A stretch of DNA of 64,000 nt from Maridesulfovibrio sp050916235 (GCF_050916235.1 NZ_CP104854.1:1426001-1490000), one strand, 5' to 3'; positions 1 through 8,725 are shown, numbered from the stretch's first letter. Program-made: numbers and translations. Notes: generated by a model not told the origin, from the letters alone.

Positions 1-91
1 GCTTCTGGCAATGCTTCCGAAATGTGAACTTGCTGATGTTCCGGTTATCATTCTGTCAATCGACCCGTGCATCAGCTGCACGGAACGCTAG
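1..91 (+). CDS. echE: EchE, Ech hydrogenase large subunit, C-terminal end (partial)
   Basis: Only the last 29 codons are in the window; the gene begins upstream. The reading frame ends DPCISCTER and stop. The DPCxxC motif is the C-terminal pair of nickel-ligating cysteines of [NiFe] hydrogenase large subunits, and termination shortly after it is typical of Ech-type enzymes, which lack the longer cleaved tail ending in His of periplasmic hydrogenases. The following gene encodes a two-cluster ferredoxin subunit, which fits the echE-echF order. The stop codon overlaps the Shine-Dalgarno sequence of echF, so the two are translationally coupled. Family assignment rests on this short stretch plus the neighbour. 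Confidence 0.85.
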   Translation, partial: LLAMLPKCELADVPVIILSIDPCISCTER

Positions 92-102
92 GAGGCCGAG
101 AC

Positions 103-477
103 ATGCTTAACATGACTCCCACTGTTCTCAAGAACCTCCTGTCCAAGAGCTCCACACGCATGTACCCAATTGAAAAGCGTGAGCCCTTTGAACGCTACAG
201 AGGTGAACTGTTCAACAACATCGACGAGTGCATCTTCTGCAAAAAATGCGAGATGAAATGCCCTTCACAGTGCATCACCGTCACCAAGGATAAAGACAGC
301 GGCACCGGCACCTGGACCTGCGATCCTTTCGCCTGTGTATACTGTTCCATCTGCGTGGACCACTGCCCCACCGGCAGCCTTTACATGAAACCTGTACACC
401 GTGCTCCTTCCGCAAAACGCGAAATGATGGAGCAGACAGGCAAAGTAAAGCCGCCCAAGAAAAAAGCCAAAGAATAA
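103..477 (+). CDS. echF: EchF, 2x[4Fe-4S] ferredoxin subunit of Ech hydrogenase
   Basis: 124-residue electron-transfer subunit of the membrane-bound Ech hydrogenase, which couples ferredoxin oxidation and proton reduction to ion translocation. Two classic clusters are visible: CIFCKKCEMKCP near residues 44-55 and CVYCSICVDHCP near 77-88. The C-terminus is a short lysine-rich tail. I chose the ATG at 103 because an AGGAGG sits at 89-94, overlapping the echE stop; an in-frame ATG at 67 lies inside echE and has no ribosome site. It is the last gene of the operon, followed directly by a terminator. Confidence 0.93.
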   Translation: MLNMTPTVLKNLLSKSSTRMYPIEKREPFERYRGELFNNIDECIFCKKCEMKCPSQCITVTKDKDSGTGTWTCDPFACVYCSICVDHCPTGSLYMKPVHRAPSAKREMMEQTGKVKPPKKKAKE

Positions 478-499
478 AATCACGGCTTCAGTTCAAACT

Positions 500-540
500 A
501 TAAAAAGCCCCGCTGTCTCAGGACTGCGGGGCTTTTTCTT
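500..540 (+). terminator. Rho-independent terminator of the ech operon
   Basis: An AAAAAGCCCCGC / GCGGGGCTTTTT stem with a short loop follows echF by about 25 bases and ends in a T-run. Confidence 0.9.
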
Positions 541-571
541 CATGCTATTCTATGAACGGACAGCTGGCTGA

Positions 572-1792
572 TCATTCATGTCTCAAGGCATCAATCGGAT
601 TCATACGGGCGGCGCGACGAGCAGGAAAATAACCGAAGACAACACCTACCAGACCGGAAAAAAGAACACTTGCTGCAACAACCCGCAGATCAACCACAAA
701 TGGAAGGCTCATGTAACGGGTAACAAAAAACGGAATACCAAGGCCAAGCAGCAACCCGGTTAACCCGCCGAAAAGAGAAAGCACGACCGCCTCAACAAGA
801 AACTGGCTTAGAATATCGCCTTCCTGTGCCCCAACAGCCATGCGGATGCCTATCTCTCTGGTTCGTTCGGTGACGGAGACCAGCATGATATTCATGATAC
901 CTATACCGCCGACAAGCAGACTTATGGCGGCAATGGCACTTATGAATGCGGTGAAAATGCTTGTCTGCTTTTTGATGGTACGCAGAATTTCCTTCATATC
1001 CTCGATGGTGAAGCTGTTTGACTGCCCCGGTGGAACAGGCCTGCGCTCCCTCATAACTTCCCGGACCAGTTGCTTCACGCTGCCGGAATCCTGCCCAGTA
1101 GCACATCCTATCAAAATTATATCCACGTCCTTCTTACCGGAAATTCTGCGCTGGAAAACTTTCATAGGCACCAGAATGACATCATCCTGTTCCTTGCCAA
1201 CCATTGAACCGCCCTTGGATTTTAGCACCCCGACCACTGTATAAGCAAAACGGTCGACCCTTAAAGAAGCTCCGATCGGATCACCGGACTTGAAAAGAGT
1301 TCTGGCAAGTTTCTCGCCGATAACGCAGACCGGTTTGCCGCATCGTTCCTCCTGAGCCGAAAACACGCGCCCAGCACTTACGTCCCATTTCCGTATTGAA
1401 AAGTAGCTGCTCTCCGTCCCGGTAACAGCAGTTCTGCTGTTCTCGCTTCCGAAAACAGCTACAACAGCGGCTTCTGAGACCGGGGCTACCCCGGCGCAAT
1501 CAGGAAACTCGCGTTTCAAAGTCTCCACATCCGCATTCTTGAACGGGACTATGTTGGTTGTTTCGCCAGCAAAGCCAACTCCATCCTCTTCCTCAGGAGT
1601 CAGGATAATCATATTGCTGCCAAGACTTGAGACTTCGCCCGTAAGTTTCCGGCTGGCTCCCTGACCGAGAACAACCACAGCAATCACGGAACTTACACCA
1701 ATGACTATACCGAGCACAGTAAGACATGACCGCAATTTGTTGCGCCACAGAGCCCGAAATGAAAGCGACACCGCCTGCAGGAACATCAGCAA
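572..1792 (-). CDS. MacB-type ABC transporter permease
   Basis: 406 residues. Permease of a MacB/FtsX-type tripartite exporter, which works mechanically on periplasmic substrates rather than forming a classical transport channel. One TM helix lies near residues 18-43, followed by a periplasmic MacB core domain of about 230 residues, then three TM helices in the last 130 residues. The cytoplasmic SVTERTREIGIRMAVGA coupling segment and the C-terminal PIDALRHE are family signatures. The start overlaps the end of the ATPase gene, and with the adaptor upstream the three form one operon. Macrolides, lipopeptides or toxins are all possible substrates; none can be chosen from sequence. No TolC-like gene is nearby. 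Confidence 0.9.
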   Translation of the reverse strand: MLMFLQAVSLSFRALWRNKLRSCLTVLGIVIGVSSVIAVVVLGQGASRKLTGEVSSLGSNMIILTPEEEDGVGFAGETTNIVPFKNADVETLKREFPDCAGVAPVSEAAVVAVFGSENSRTAVTGTESSYFSIRKWDVSAGRVFSAQEERCGKPVCVIGEKLARTLFKSGDPIGASLRVDRFAYTVVGVLKSKGGSMVGKEQDDVILVPMKVFQRRISGKKDVDIILIGCATGQDSGSVKQLVREVMRERRPVPPGQSNSFTIEDMKEILRTIKKQTSIFTAFISAIAAISLLVGGIGIMNIMLVSVTERTREIGIRMAVGAQEGDILSQFLVEAVVLSLFGGLTGLLLGLGIPFFVTRYMSLPFVVDLRVVAASVLFSGLVGVVFGYFPARRAARMNPIDALRHE

Positions 1793-2459
1793 CTCTCCTG
1801 AATTATCCGCCCATCCCGAAACTCGATTGTCCGCGAAGCCCAGAGAGCCATTTCAGGCTCATGGGTTACCATGACGACGGTTATTCCCTGCTCTCTTTGA
1901 AGATGGGTTAACAGCTCCATAATTTCAGTACTGCGGGTTGAATCAAGGTTTCCGGTAGGTTCGTCGGCCAGCAGCAGAAGCGGGCTTGATACAATGGCCC
2001 GGGCAATGGCGACCCGCTGCTGCTGCCCACCGGACATCTCGGTGGTGGTATGAAGTGCACGGTCGGAAAGACCGACTTTGTCCAACGCAGCATATGCCAT
2101 CTTACGCCTCTGCTTCCTGTCCAGCCCGCGATAAATCAGCGGCAGCTCAACATTCTCCACCGCAGTGGTCCTACTGAGCAGGTTGAACCCCTGAAAGACA
2201 AAGCCCAGATAACGCCTGCGCAGACGAGCTTTCTCATTGCGTTTCAAATCAGTCACTTCCAGCCCGTGAAAAAGGTAACTGCCCGTGGTAGGATCATCCA
2301 GGCACCCAAGAATATTCATCGTAGTTGACTTGCCTGATCCGGAAGTACCCATGACGGCGACAAATTCACCCTGCTCGATGAACATGTCCACTCCGTCCAA
2401 AGCCCGGACCTGCGCGCCCCCGGTGTCATAACCCTGCTTATCCCTCTGAGTTCGATCAT
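1786..2459 (-). CDS. MacB-type ABC transporter ATPase, N-terminus apparently frameshifted
   Basis: ATPase that powers the neighbouring permease. Visible motifs are Walker A GTSGSGKST, the signature SGGQQQRVAIARA and Walker B LLLLADEPTGNLD, then a switch His in VTHEPEM. The open frame containing these motifs has no ATG; its first start is a TTG at 2400. Upstream in another frame, an ATG at 2459 reads MIELRGISRV, and the main frame just before the TTG reads YDTGGAQVRALDG. Joined, these give the normal start of the family, including the aromatic A-loop residue. One missing base near 2428-2432 explains the break. It is either a sequencing error or a real lesion that would remove the ATP-stacking tyrosine. 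Coordinates include the out-of-frame start. Confidence 0.8.
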
Positions 2460-2472
2460 CTTGCCGCCATTG

Positions 2473-3690
2473 TTAAAAGCTTAAGACAAAGCTGCTGTCG
2501 GGTTCGGGCTGAACCCTTGAGAGGACAACCTCATCACCGCTGGTAAGTCCTCCCCCGACAACTTCGGTGAAGCGTCCGTTGGTTCCACCTTTTGTAATTT
2601 CAGCAAGTTCAGGCTTTCCTCCGCGCATAACCCAGACGCTGCCGACTGCAGCATTTTCGGACTCGGCATATCCTTTATCTTCTGGACGGAAACGCAGGGC
2701 GCTGTTAGGCACCACGAGACTGTCCCGAACCGCCGCAATCTCAATTCTGGCCGATGCAGTCATACCCGGACGCAAGGCAAGATCTTCATTCTCAACAGCG
2801 AACACACCAACATAGGTAACTACTCCCTGAACCCTTTGCGGAGCAAAGCGCAACTTTTCCAGTACGCCTGTGAAATTTCGTCCGAGATATGCATCCACTG
2901 TAAAAACGGCACACTGCCCATGAGTGACCCGCCCTACATCGGCTTCATCGATATTGAGCTCAAGACGCATCTGCTGCAGCCCGGCAGCAATGGAGAAAAG
3001 GTCCGGAGTCTGCAGGTTTGTTGAAACAGTCTGACCACGCTCAACATGTCTGGTCAGCACCAGACCGTCTATGGGAGAAACAATATCCGCCTTCCTCAAG
3101 TTGGTTTCGGCCTCACTTAAGTTTGCCTTAGCCTGCCTGACCTCCGCTCTGGCAACAGCCAGCTCGGCGACGGCAATGTTCATGGCAACAGCTGCACTGT
3201 CTGCGTCCTTCTGGGAAACAGCCTTCTTATCCCGCAGACTCATCATCCTTCTATATTCGTTTCGTTTTTCTACAAGGACAGCATCAGCCCTCAGGATACG
3301 TGCTTCCGAAGCCTCCACGGCAGCCTTGAGCTGCATGGCCTTGGCTTCAAGCTCGTCACTCTTGAGCCTGGCGATAACCTCCCCCTTGCGGACTATGTCA
3401 TTATAATCCTTGTTTATCGTCTCAAGTACCCCCGAAATCTCACATCCGACTTTAACGGTGGTTCTGGGCTGAAGAGTTCCGCTGGCCGCGACATTGATGG
3501 TAAAGTTTCCCGGACGCACAATGTGGGTCTTGTATTCCACAACGGTTTCTTCTTCATCAAAGAGCCACAAAGCAGATACGAGAACAACTGCTGCGCCCAG
3601 CCACAGAGCCAGCCTCTTCCAGCCTGAGAACCTCTTATCTCTCAAAGAATCTGCATTGATTAAATGCGTGCTGTTTTTCGATTCGGACAT
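2473..3690 (-). CDS. MacA/HlyD-type periplasmic adaptor (membrane fusion protein)
   Basis: 405 residues. Periplasmic adaptor linking the MacB-like transporter to an outer-membrane channel. An N-terminal membrane anchor lies near residues 26-43, after a basic cytoplasmic stretch. It is followed by a split lipoyl domain (GVLETINKDYNDIVRKGEVIARL and SPIDGLVLTRHVERGQTV regions), a long Ala/Glu-rich alpha-hairpin between them, and C-terminal beta domains. I chose the ATG at 3690 because a GGAGGAG lies nine bases upstream; the frame stays open to 3768 without another ribosome site. First gene of the three-gene efflux operon. Confidence 0.9.
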   Translation of the reverse strand: MSESKNSTHLINADSLRDKRFSGWKRLALWLGAAVVLVSALWLFDEEETVVEYKTHIVRPGNFTINVAASGTLQPRTTVKVGCEISGVLETINKDYNDIVRKGEVIARLKSDELEAKAMQLKAAVEASEARILRADAVLVEKRNEYRRMMSLRDKKAVSQKDADSAAVAMNIAVAELAVARAEVRQAKANLSEAETNLRKADIVSPIDGLVLTRHVERGQTVSTNLQTPDLFSIAAGLQQMRLELNIDEADVGRVTHGQCAVFTVDAYLGRNFTGVLEKLRFAPQRVQGVVTYVGVFAVENEDLALRPGMTASARIEIAAVRDSLVVPNSALRFRPEDKGYAESENAAVGSVWVMRGGKPELAEITKGGTNGRFTEVVGGGLTSGDEVVLSRVQPEPDSSFVLSF

Positions 3691-3793
3691 ATGTCCATCT
3701 CCTCCGTTGGAGTAAAAAAATAGGCAGAACCGGGGGAGGCCGGTCCTGCCCTGGACCGGGACAACCATAACCCGGCCTCAATAAGGGGAGTCC

Positions 3794-4021
3794 TTAAACA
3801 TCTGTCATGTCACTGTCATCAGCCCTGAACTCCAGAATATCACCGGGCTGACAATCCAGAAAACGGCATATGGCATCAAGAGTGCTGAAGCGTATGGCCT
3901 TGGCCTTGCCGGTCTTGAGCACGGAAAGGTTCTGCGGAGTGATTCCTACGGCCTCCGCCAGCTCCTTTGATGACACCTTACGAATCGCCAGCATGACATC
4001 GAGATTAATAAATATCGCCAC
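3794..4021 (-). CDS. Small HTH regulator, YozG-like Cro/C1 family
   Basis: 75 residues. Almost the whole protein is a helix-turn-helix domain: SSKELAEAVGITPQNLSVLKTGKAKAIR covers the two DNA-contacting helices, followed by the CRFLDCQPGDILE ending typical of the YozG/Cro-C1 group. Such regulators are commonly found beside DUF2975 membrane proteins, as here: the DUF2975 gene ends eight bases upstream and both are read in the same direction. It probably controls its own small operon. Ligand and targets are unknown. Confidence 0.85.
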   Translation of the reverse strand: MAIFINLDVMLAIRKVSSKELAEAVGITPQNLSVLKTGKAKAIRFSTLDAICRFLDCQPGDILEFRADDSDMTDV

Positions 4022-4029
4022 GGCTCCCC

Positions 4030-4569
4030 CTAAATTGTAAGCTCTGCATCTTCCTGAAGCTTTCGGCCTTCATCCATTACCCATGAGACAGCCAGAACTA
4101 CACAGGCCACAACAATCGACCCCAGATTGGCGTCATTAAAACCGATAGAAACGAACCGCTCTCCTACAGGGTTGTCCATGCTGACCGCGAGACTCGCCCC
4201 GGCCTGCACGAGCGGATAAAGAATCTCACTGCCCAGCAGAGCCCAGGCGGCCCGGCGGTAGCAGGAGGAATTCTCTCCGGTAAAAATCCGGCCCTGCGAG
4301 TAGAGGGAGAACAGCCGCATCATCTGCCACACGCAGAACATATCCAACAGTACGCATGGGGACGTGGCAAGCATACCCAGCAGTCTGGAGGTCATGCTCA
4401 ACTCCAGAGGGAAATTCTCACCTTCAAGCGAAAACAACACGTCCGGCACTGCCCACCCATCAAAACCGTCAAACAGAATCCAGCCCAGACTTTCGGTCAG
4501 GGGAATCAGAATCAGCAGCAGCCAGAACACATATTTCAAGACCGTGCTCATCTTTTTTATTTTATCCAT
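4030..4569 (-). CDS. DUF2975 family membrane protein
   Basis: 179 residues with four predicted membrane helices, near residues 10-32, 55-85, 105-130 and 145-165. The overall pattern, and the adjacent YozG-type regulator, match the DUF2975 family, whose function is unknown. A GAGAGGG ribosome site precedes the ATG. Its 5' untranslated region contains seven tandem TTCA units (plus-strand sense), which is unusual and could affect expression. Two-gene operon with the regulator downstream. Confidence 0.75.
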   Translation of the reverse strand: MDKIKKMSTVLKYVFWLLLILIPLTESLGWILFDGFDGWAVPDVLFSLEGENFPLELSMTSRLLGMLATSPCVLLDMFCVWQMMRLFSLYSQGRIFTGENSSCYRRAAWALLGSEILYPLVQAGASLAVSMDNPVGERFVSIGFNDANLGSIVVACVVLAVSWVMDEGRKLQEDAELTI

Positions 4570-4602
4570 ATAAACAAACCCTCTCTATTGACGTATTCAA
4601 AG

Positions 4603-4630
4603 TTCATTCATTCATTCATTCATTCATTCA
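4603..4630. repeat. Tetranucleotide repeat (TTCA)7
   Basis: Seven perfect TTCA units in a row, 33 bases upstream of the DUF2975 start codon and therefore in its leader or promoter (TGAA units on the coding strand). A TTGACA lies just upstream on the minus strand at about 4655-4660, without a good -10 at fixed spacing. Perfect tetranucleotide tracts of this type can change length by slippage. Confidence 0.95.
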
Positions 4631-4783
4631 TGACTTACGGCAACAATTTATCGTTTGTCAATAACTATTGTCTGTTTTGTGAGATCTAAGCGACAGATCA
4701 CAACTAATTACAACAAAAAAAGACGGCTGGGCCTCACAGCTCAACCGTCTCAGAACAGGAAGAATATAACCTGACCGGATGTA

Positions 4784-5659
4784 TCAACCCAGGTCACACG
4801 TTTGATCAAAAGAGTCAGGCAGTGCCTTCATCCACTCAGGCAGACACTCTGCCGAGAACCACGGGGTAACGATACGCCAGCAGTGCAAGCGCATTACTCC
4901 TGCATTACCGCCGTATTTCACATCCCCAGCCACAGGAAAGCCCCGGGACGACAGTTGAACCCTGATCTGGTGGGTACGCCCTGTATGCAATCTGACGACA
5001 AGCGTCGAAACAGCTTCGCCGGACTCAACAGGACATACCGAAGAGCCTGCTTCCCTTCCTGCCCCTACGTGCACAATCTCCCGGCCTCTGGGGCCGGATT
5101 TCTCCATAAGGTCACGCAACTCGATCCATCCGGCATGGGGCCACTTGCCCTGAACCTGCACAAGGTAGAGCTTGCCGCCTTCGCCATGGCCGGCAAAGAA
5201 ATCGGATAAGTTCTTCTGGCCCTGATGAGATTTTCCCGCCAGCAGCACACCGGAAGTATCGCGATCAAGCCGGTGGGCCGGAGCAGGCTTGTATGGCGAA
5301 TCCGCAAACATGGATTTCAGGCGGTCAACAACACTGTCCGTATGACCGGTTCCACCTTGAGTTGCAAGACCGGCAGGCTTGAATACCGCAATGTAGTCCG
5401 AATCCTCAAACAGAATCGGCAACGGGGGCAGCCTGACTGCTGTCTCATCCTGCTCACCGTGCGGGGGAATCCTTACCACCTGCCCTTCCTCAACCAGATC
5501 AAAAGGCTTGCAACGGCCCTTATCGACACGCACATTGCCTTTACGAATCCAGCGCATGATCGCTGAGCGCGGCACATCACTGCCCAGCCTTCGTTCGAGA
5601 AAGCGGACAAGTTTCTGACCGGACTCGGCTCCGGTAACAGTGACATATTCAACTGGCAT
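4784..5659 (-). CDS. RluC/RluD-family 23S rRNA pseudouridine synthase
   Basis: 291 residues. Converts uridines to pseudouridine in large-subunit rRNA. An S4 RNA-binding domain covers residues 5-60 (SDVPRSAIMRWIRKGNVRVD). The catalytic loop HRLDRDTSGVLL holds the conserved Asp near residue 132, and HTGRTHQIRVQ is the second family motif. The ATG at 5659 gives the usual family N-terminus; a GTG at 5704 would add 15 basic residues, and neither has a strong ribosome site. Closest in architecture to RluC, but the exact target uridines cannot be assigned. Confidence 0.88.
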   Translation of the reverse strand: MPVEYVTVTGAESGQKLVRFLERRLGSDVPRSAIMRWIRKGNVRVDKGRCKPFDLVEEGQVVRIPPHGEQDETAVRLPPLPILFEDSDYIAVFKPAGLATQGGTGHTDSVVDRLKSMFADSPYKPAPAHRLDRDTSGVLLAGKSHQGQKNLSDFFAGHGEGGKLYLVQVQGKWPHAGWIELRDLMEKSGPRGREIVHVGAGREAGSSVCPVESGEAVSTLVVRLHTGRTHQIRVQLSSRGFPVAGDVKYGGNAGVMRLHCWRIVTPWFSAECLPEWMKALPDSFDQTCDLG

Positions 5660-5756
5660 TAGACGACGGCGAAGCCTTACTAAAAGTTTTTGGGATTCAT
5701 GCACCAGCTCTTAGGAGAGAGGTCTTCCCGCGAGTCCTAGAGATGGCGACAGTGGA

Positions 5757-5817
5757 ACAAACCCTTTTTTCAAGAATGGGTTAAGGCCCCCCGCAGGGCT
5801 GCCAGAGGCGTACGCGA
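5757..5817 (-). terminator. Hairpin element after the TRAP operon, resembling a dispersed repeat
   Basis: On the minus strand, AACCC and GGGTT arms flank an A-rich loop and are followed by TTTG, just beyond the dctM stop. Upstream of the hairpin is a CGCCTCTGGCAGCCCTGCGG stretch, which resembles the CGCCTCCGGCGGC element seen again near 53380-53397. It may act as a terminator and also belong to an intergenic repeat family. Confidence 0.45.
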
Positions 5818-5818
5818 A

Positions 5819-7120
5819 CTACACCAGTCCAGGCAGAAATGTAACCGTTGCCGGGACCAGAAGCATCAATGCAACAAGAACAGCATAAGCGATCATGAAA
5901 TAGCTGACCCCGACAAAGACACGGTCAATGGAAACGTCCTCCGCCATTGAGGCCACAATAAAGGTGGTAACGCCCACAGGAGGGGTAATGGCACCAAGGG
6001 TGGTAACAATGGTGATAAGCACACCGAACCAGACCGGATCATAGCCCATGGCAATAACAATGGGGAAAAAGATGGGAATGGTTATAAGCAGCAGAGCCAG
6101 CGCATCCATAACCATACCGCCGATGATGTAGATGACACAGATCAGCAGAATGATGACCGTGGGCGGAATGGGCAGTCCGGCAACAAAGTTGGCCGCCTCA
6201 AAAGGAATACGGGTCACGGCAAGAAATCTGCCGAAAATTACCGCACCCAGCATAACCATCATGATCATGCACGAAACTTTCAGAGTATCGACAACAGCCG
6301 CGGAAAACTTCCTGAAAGTCATCTTTCGCGAAACCAGACTGATGAGCAGCGCAAAGGCTGCACCGGCTGCACCGGCCTCGGTGGGAGTAAACCACCCGGC
6401 AAAAAGTCCGCCCATGACCAGAATGAAAAGCACTACCATTTCAATAGAACCGGGCAGAGAAGCCAGCTTCTCCCTGAACGAGACCTCCGGACCGGCCGGT
6501 CCCCATTCCGGATGACGCAGGCACATTACGTATACAGTAAGCAGGAACAGCCCGCAGAGCAGAATTCCCGGAATGACACCACCCATGAACAGCCTACCGA
6601 TTGATTCTCCGGTCTGCAATCCAATGATGATCAGCACAACACTGGGAGGGATGACCACCCCGAGGGTAGCGCCGGCAGCAACAGAGCCGGTGCTGAGAAT
6701 CGGATTGTAACGGAACTTCTTCATTTCCGGCAGGGCCACCGTAGACATGGTTGCCGCAGTAGCGGTGTTGGAACCGCAGATGGCAGCAAAACCGGCGCAG
6801 GCCATGACCGTGGCCATGGCGATACCTCCCCTGATATGTCCCATCCAGGCATAAGCCGACTTATAAAGCCGCTCGTTCACACCTGAGTAAAAACAGATCT
6901 GCCCCATGAGAATGAACAGGGGGATGACTGTAAGTCCGTATGAAGAAAAAACGTTCCAAACCTCAGTACCCAGCATTCCGTAGGCAGCCTTGAGGTTCAG
7001 AACCTTTGCAAACCCGATAAAGCCGATGACCCCCATGGCAAAACCAACGGGAATCCGCAGAAGAAGAATAACCAGCAGCAGGCAGAGAATGCCCACGATA
7101 CCTATTGTGATCGGTTCCAT
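5819..7120 (-). CDS. dctM: TRAP transporter large permease, DctM family
   Basis: 433 residues with about twelve hydrophobic segments, a normal length for DctM. It forms the ion-coupled channel of a tripartite ATP-independent periplasmic transporter, which takes up carboxylates using a sodium or proton gradient. Family features are the N-terminal LLVILLLRIPVGFAMG, the GATLGVVIPPSVVLIIIG re-entrant segment and the matching ITPPVGVTTF in the second half. It is the last gene of a dctPQM operon, 18 bases after the small permease. Confidence 0.93.
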   Translation of the reverse strand: MEPITIGIVGILCLLLVILLLRIPVGFAMGVIGFIGFAKVLNLKAAYGMLGTEVWNVFSSYGLTVIPLFILMGQICFYSGVNERLYKSAYAWMGHIRGGIAMATVMACAGFAAICGSNTATAATMSTVALPEMKKFRYNPILSTGSVAAGATLGVVIPPSVVLIIIGLQTGESIGRLFMGGVIPGILLCGLFLLTVYVMCLRHPEWGPAGPEVSFREKLASLPGSIEMVVLFILVMGGLFAGWFTPTEAGAAGAAFALLISLVSRKMTFRKFSAAVVDTLKVSCMIMMVMLGAVIFGRFLAVTRIPFEAANFVAGLPIPPTVIILLICVIYIIGGMVMDALALLLITIPIFFPIVIAMGYDPVWFGVLITIVTTLGAITPPVGVTTFIVASMAEDVSIDRVFVGVSYFMIAYAVLVALMLLVPATVTFLPGLV

Positions 7121-7138
7121 GATGAATATTGATCCGCC

Positions 7139-7636
7139 TTACGCGGGCTTAAGCGGTTCCTGTCCGCGAATGGTTCTAACAATGTCCAGCAACAGGACGA
7201 AGGCCATGGCTACACAGCCGAAGGCAACCGCAAAAACAAACGGATAGAATGGTACACCAAGGGTTTCGGACACTTCTCCAAGATCAAGGAGAAACATCCC
7301 CCATTTGGTGGTTTCGTTGGCGCAAAAAACAAAAAAAACACATGAAGCCGCACCGGAAACAACATCAAGCAACCGCTGTACCGGAACCGGGAATCTGCGA
7401 AAGAGCAGCCCCACCGCAATGTGGCTGCGGTGCAACTGCGAGAAACCAAGGGAAAACCCGGCCGTGACTGCACCAAGATAGCCCATCAGCTCAAAAGTGC
7501 CTTTGACCGGGATATATACGGCCCGGGAAACCATGTTGGCGCAGGCCAGCACGATCATCACCGTCAACGCGGTACCGGCCACTCCGGCAAGAATCCGGCA
7601 AATCCAGATGGCTGTCTTTTCAAGAAAATTTATCAT
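7139..7636 (-). CDS. dctQ: TRAP transporter small permease, DctQ family
   Basis: 165 residues with four TM helices, as is normal for DctQ, which docks with DctM and the binding protein. The TM segments are near residues 14-36, 50-70, 88-108 and 130-152, and the conserved RSHIAVGLLFRRFP loop lies between the second and third. Located between dctP and dctM, separated from dctP by a strong hairpin. No separate promoter was recognised. Confidence 0.9.
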   Translation of the reverse strand: MINFLEKTAIWICRILAGVAGTALTVMIVLACANMVSRAVYIPVKGTFELMGYLGAVTAGFSLGFSQLHRSHIAVGLLFRRFPVPVQRLLDVVSGAASCVFFVFCANETTKWGMFLLDLGEVSETLGVPFYPFVFAVAFGCVAMAFVLLLDIVRTIRGQEPLKPA

Positions 7637-7644
7637 TTTTAATG

Positions 7645-7680
7645 GAAAATCTCCCCGCCGGAAAAGACGGGGAGATCTGG
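7645..7680 (-). promoter_or_regulatory. Intercistronic hairpin between dctP and dctQ
   Basis: A nine-pair stem, ATCTCCCCG with CGGGGAGAT at 7649-7676, is followed on the minus strand by TTTTCC. It probably acts as a partial terminator or mRNA-stabilising stem so that the binding protein is made in excess of the permeases. Confidence 0.65.
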
Positions 7681-7699
7681 TTCGTAATTTAAAAGCAGG

Positions 7700-8725
7700 T
7701 TACTGGGCCTCGTATTTCTGACGGGCTGCCTCGACATCGGTAAGAACTGCAGCACCGTCAATTCCGGCTGCAGTGGCTTTCTCTTTCCAGTCCTCGATAA
7801 GAGGCATGGTCTTTTCCCTGACGATTTTCATATCGGCATCGGACAGAGTGACCAGCTCAATACCGTACTTCTCCTTGGACCAGTCCAGAGAATCCTTAAC
7901 ATGCTGGTCCATGTACTGACCGGTCCATTCAGCCTGTTCCCGTCCGAGATCGTTGAAGATCTTCTTCACATCATCAGGAAGGGCATTCCATGAATTCATG
8001 TTCATGATGATGGCGAAAGGATAAACGGCAGAATTGGTAACCGTCTCGTAACGGCAGATTTCAGCAAAGTTGAGATCCTTCAGCACTTCAAAGGAGGAGA
8101 ACAGTCCCTTGACCACACCCTTCTGCAGGGCTTCGGGGGTCGCGGACATGGGCATGGAGACCGGAGTGGCTCCGAGGGATTCAAGTATCTTGGACAGGAT
8201 GCCCGAAGCACGCAGTTCCATTCCCTTGATGTCCTCAAGGGTGCGAATCGGAGTCTTGGTCATGAGGTTTGAAGGTGCGGAGGCAAACATGGTCAGCACC
8301 TTGACCTTCTTGAATTCTTCAGGCTGGTATTTTTCGTAAAGATCCCACAGGGCAAGGCTGGCGGAAGTCGCGGATGTAAAGCCGAGCGGGAGTTCAAAGA
8401 CAGAACAGAGAGGAAACACACCGGGATGGTAAGCCAGGCTGATGCAGCCGATATCGGCCTGCCCCTGCATTACACCGCGCAGGGTATTCTTTGCGCCAAG
8501 CAGGGTCGAGCCGGGGTAAGTCTGAACCAGAACCTTACCGTTGGTCCGTTTTTCAACTTCCTGTTTCCAGCGCTCCATCTGGACACAGGGAAAAGTCTTT
8601 GCCGGCGGAAAGTTGGCGTAACTCAGGCTGATGTCAGCCGCCCCGGCCGGTGCAGCAGAGCAGAGCATGGCTGCAAATATTGCCAATACAGCAAACATGC
8701 CGGCGATTTTTCCGGTTCTGATCAT
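7700..8725 (-). CDS. dctP: TRAP transporter solute-binding protein, DctP family
   Basis: 341 residues with a signal peptide (residues 1-29, ending APAGAA before DISLSYA). Periplasmic binding protein that delivers substrate to DctQM. Typical features are FPCVQMERWKQEVEKRTNGKV near the N-terminus, GLRASGILSKILESLGATPV-like segment ELRASGILSKILESLGA, and the SFEVLKDLNFAE region; the Arg in LRASG is the usual carboxylate-binding residue. An AGGGAGGG ribosome site lies directly upstream. First gene of the operon. The substrate is probably a dicarboxylate or another organic acid, but is not determined. Confidence 0.92.
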   Translation of the reverse strand: MIRTGKIAGMFAVLAIFAAMLCSAAPAGAADISLSYANFPPAKTFPCVQMERWKQEVEKRTNGKVLVQTYPGSTLLGAKNTLRGVMQGQADIGCISLAYHPGVFPLCSVFELPLGFTSATSASLALWDLYEKYQPEEFKKVKVLTMFASAPSNLMTKTPIRTLEDIKGMELRASGILSKILESLGATPVSMPMSATPEALQKGVVKGLFSSFEVLKDLNFAEICRYETVTNSAVYPFAIIMNMNSWNALPDDVKKIFNDLGREQAEWTGQYMDQHVKDSLDWSKEKYGIELVTLSDADMKIVREKTMPLIEDWKEKATAAGIDGAAVLTDVEAARQKYEAQ

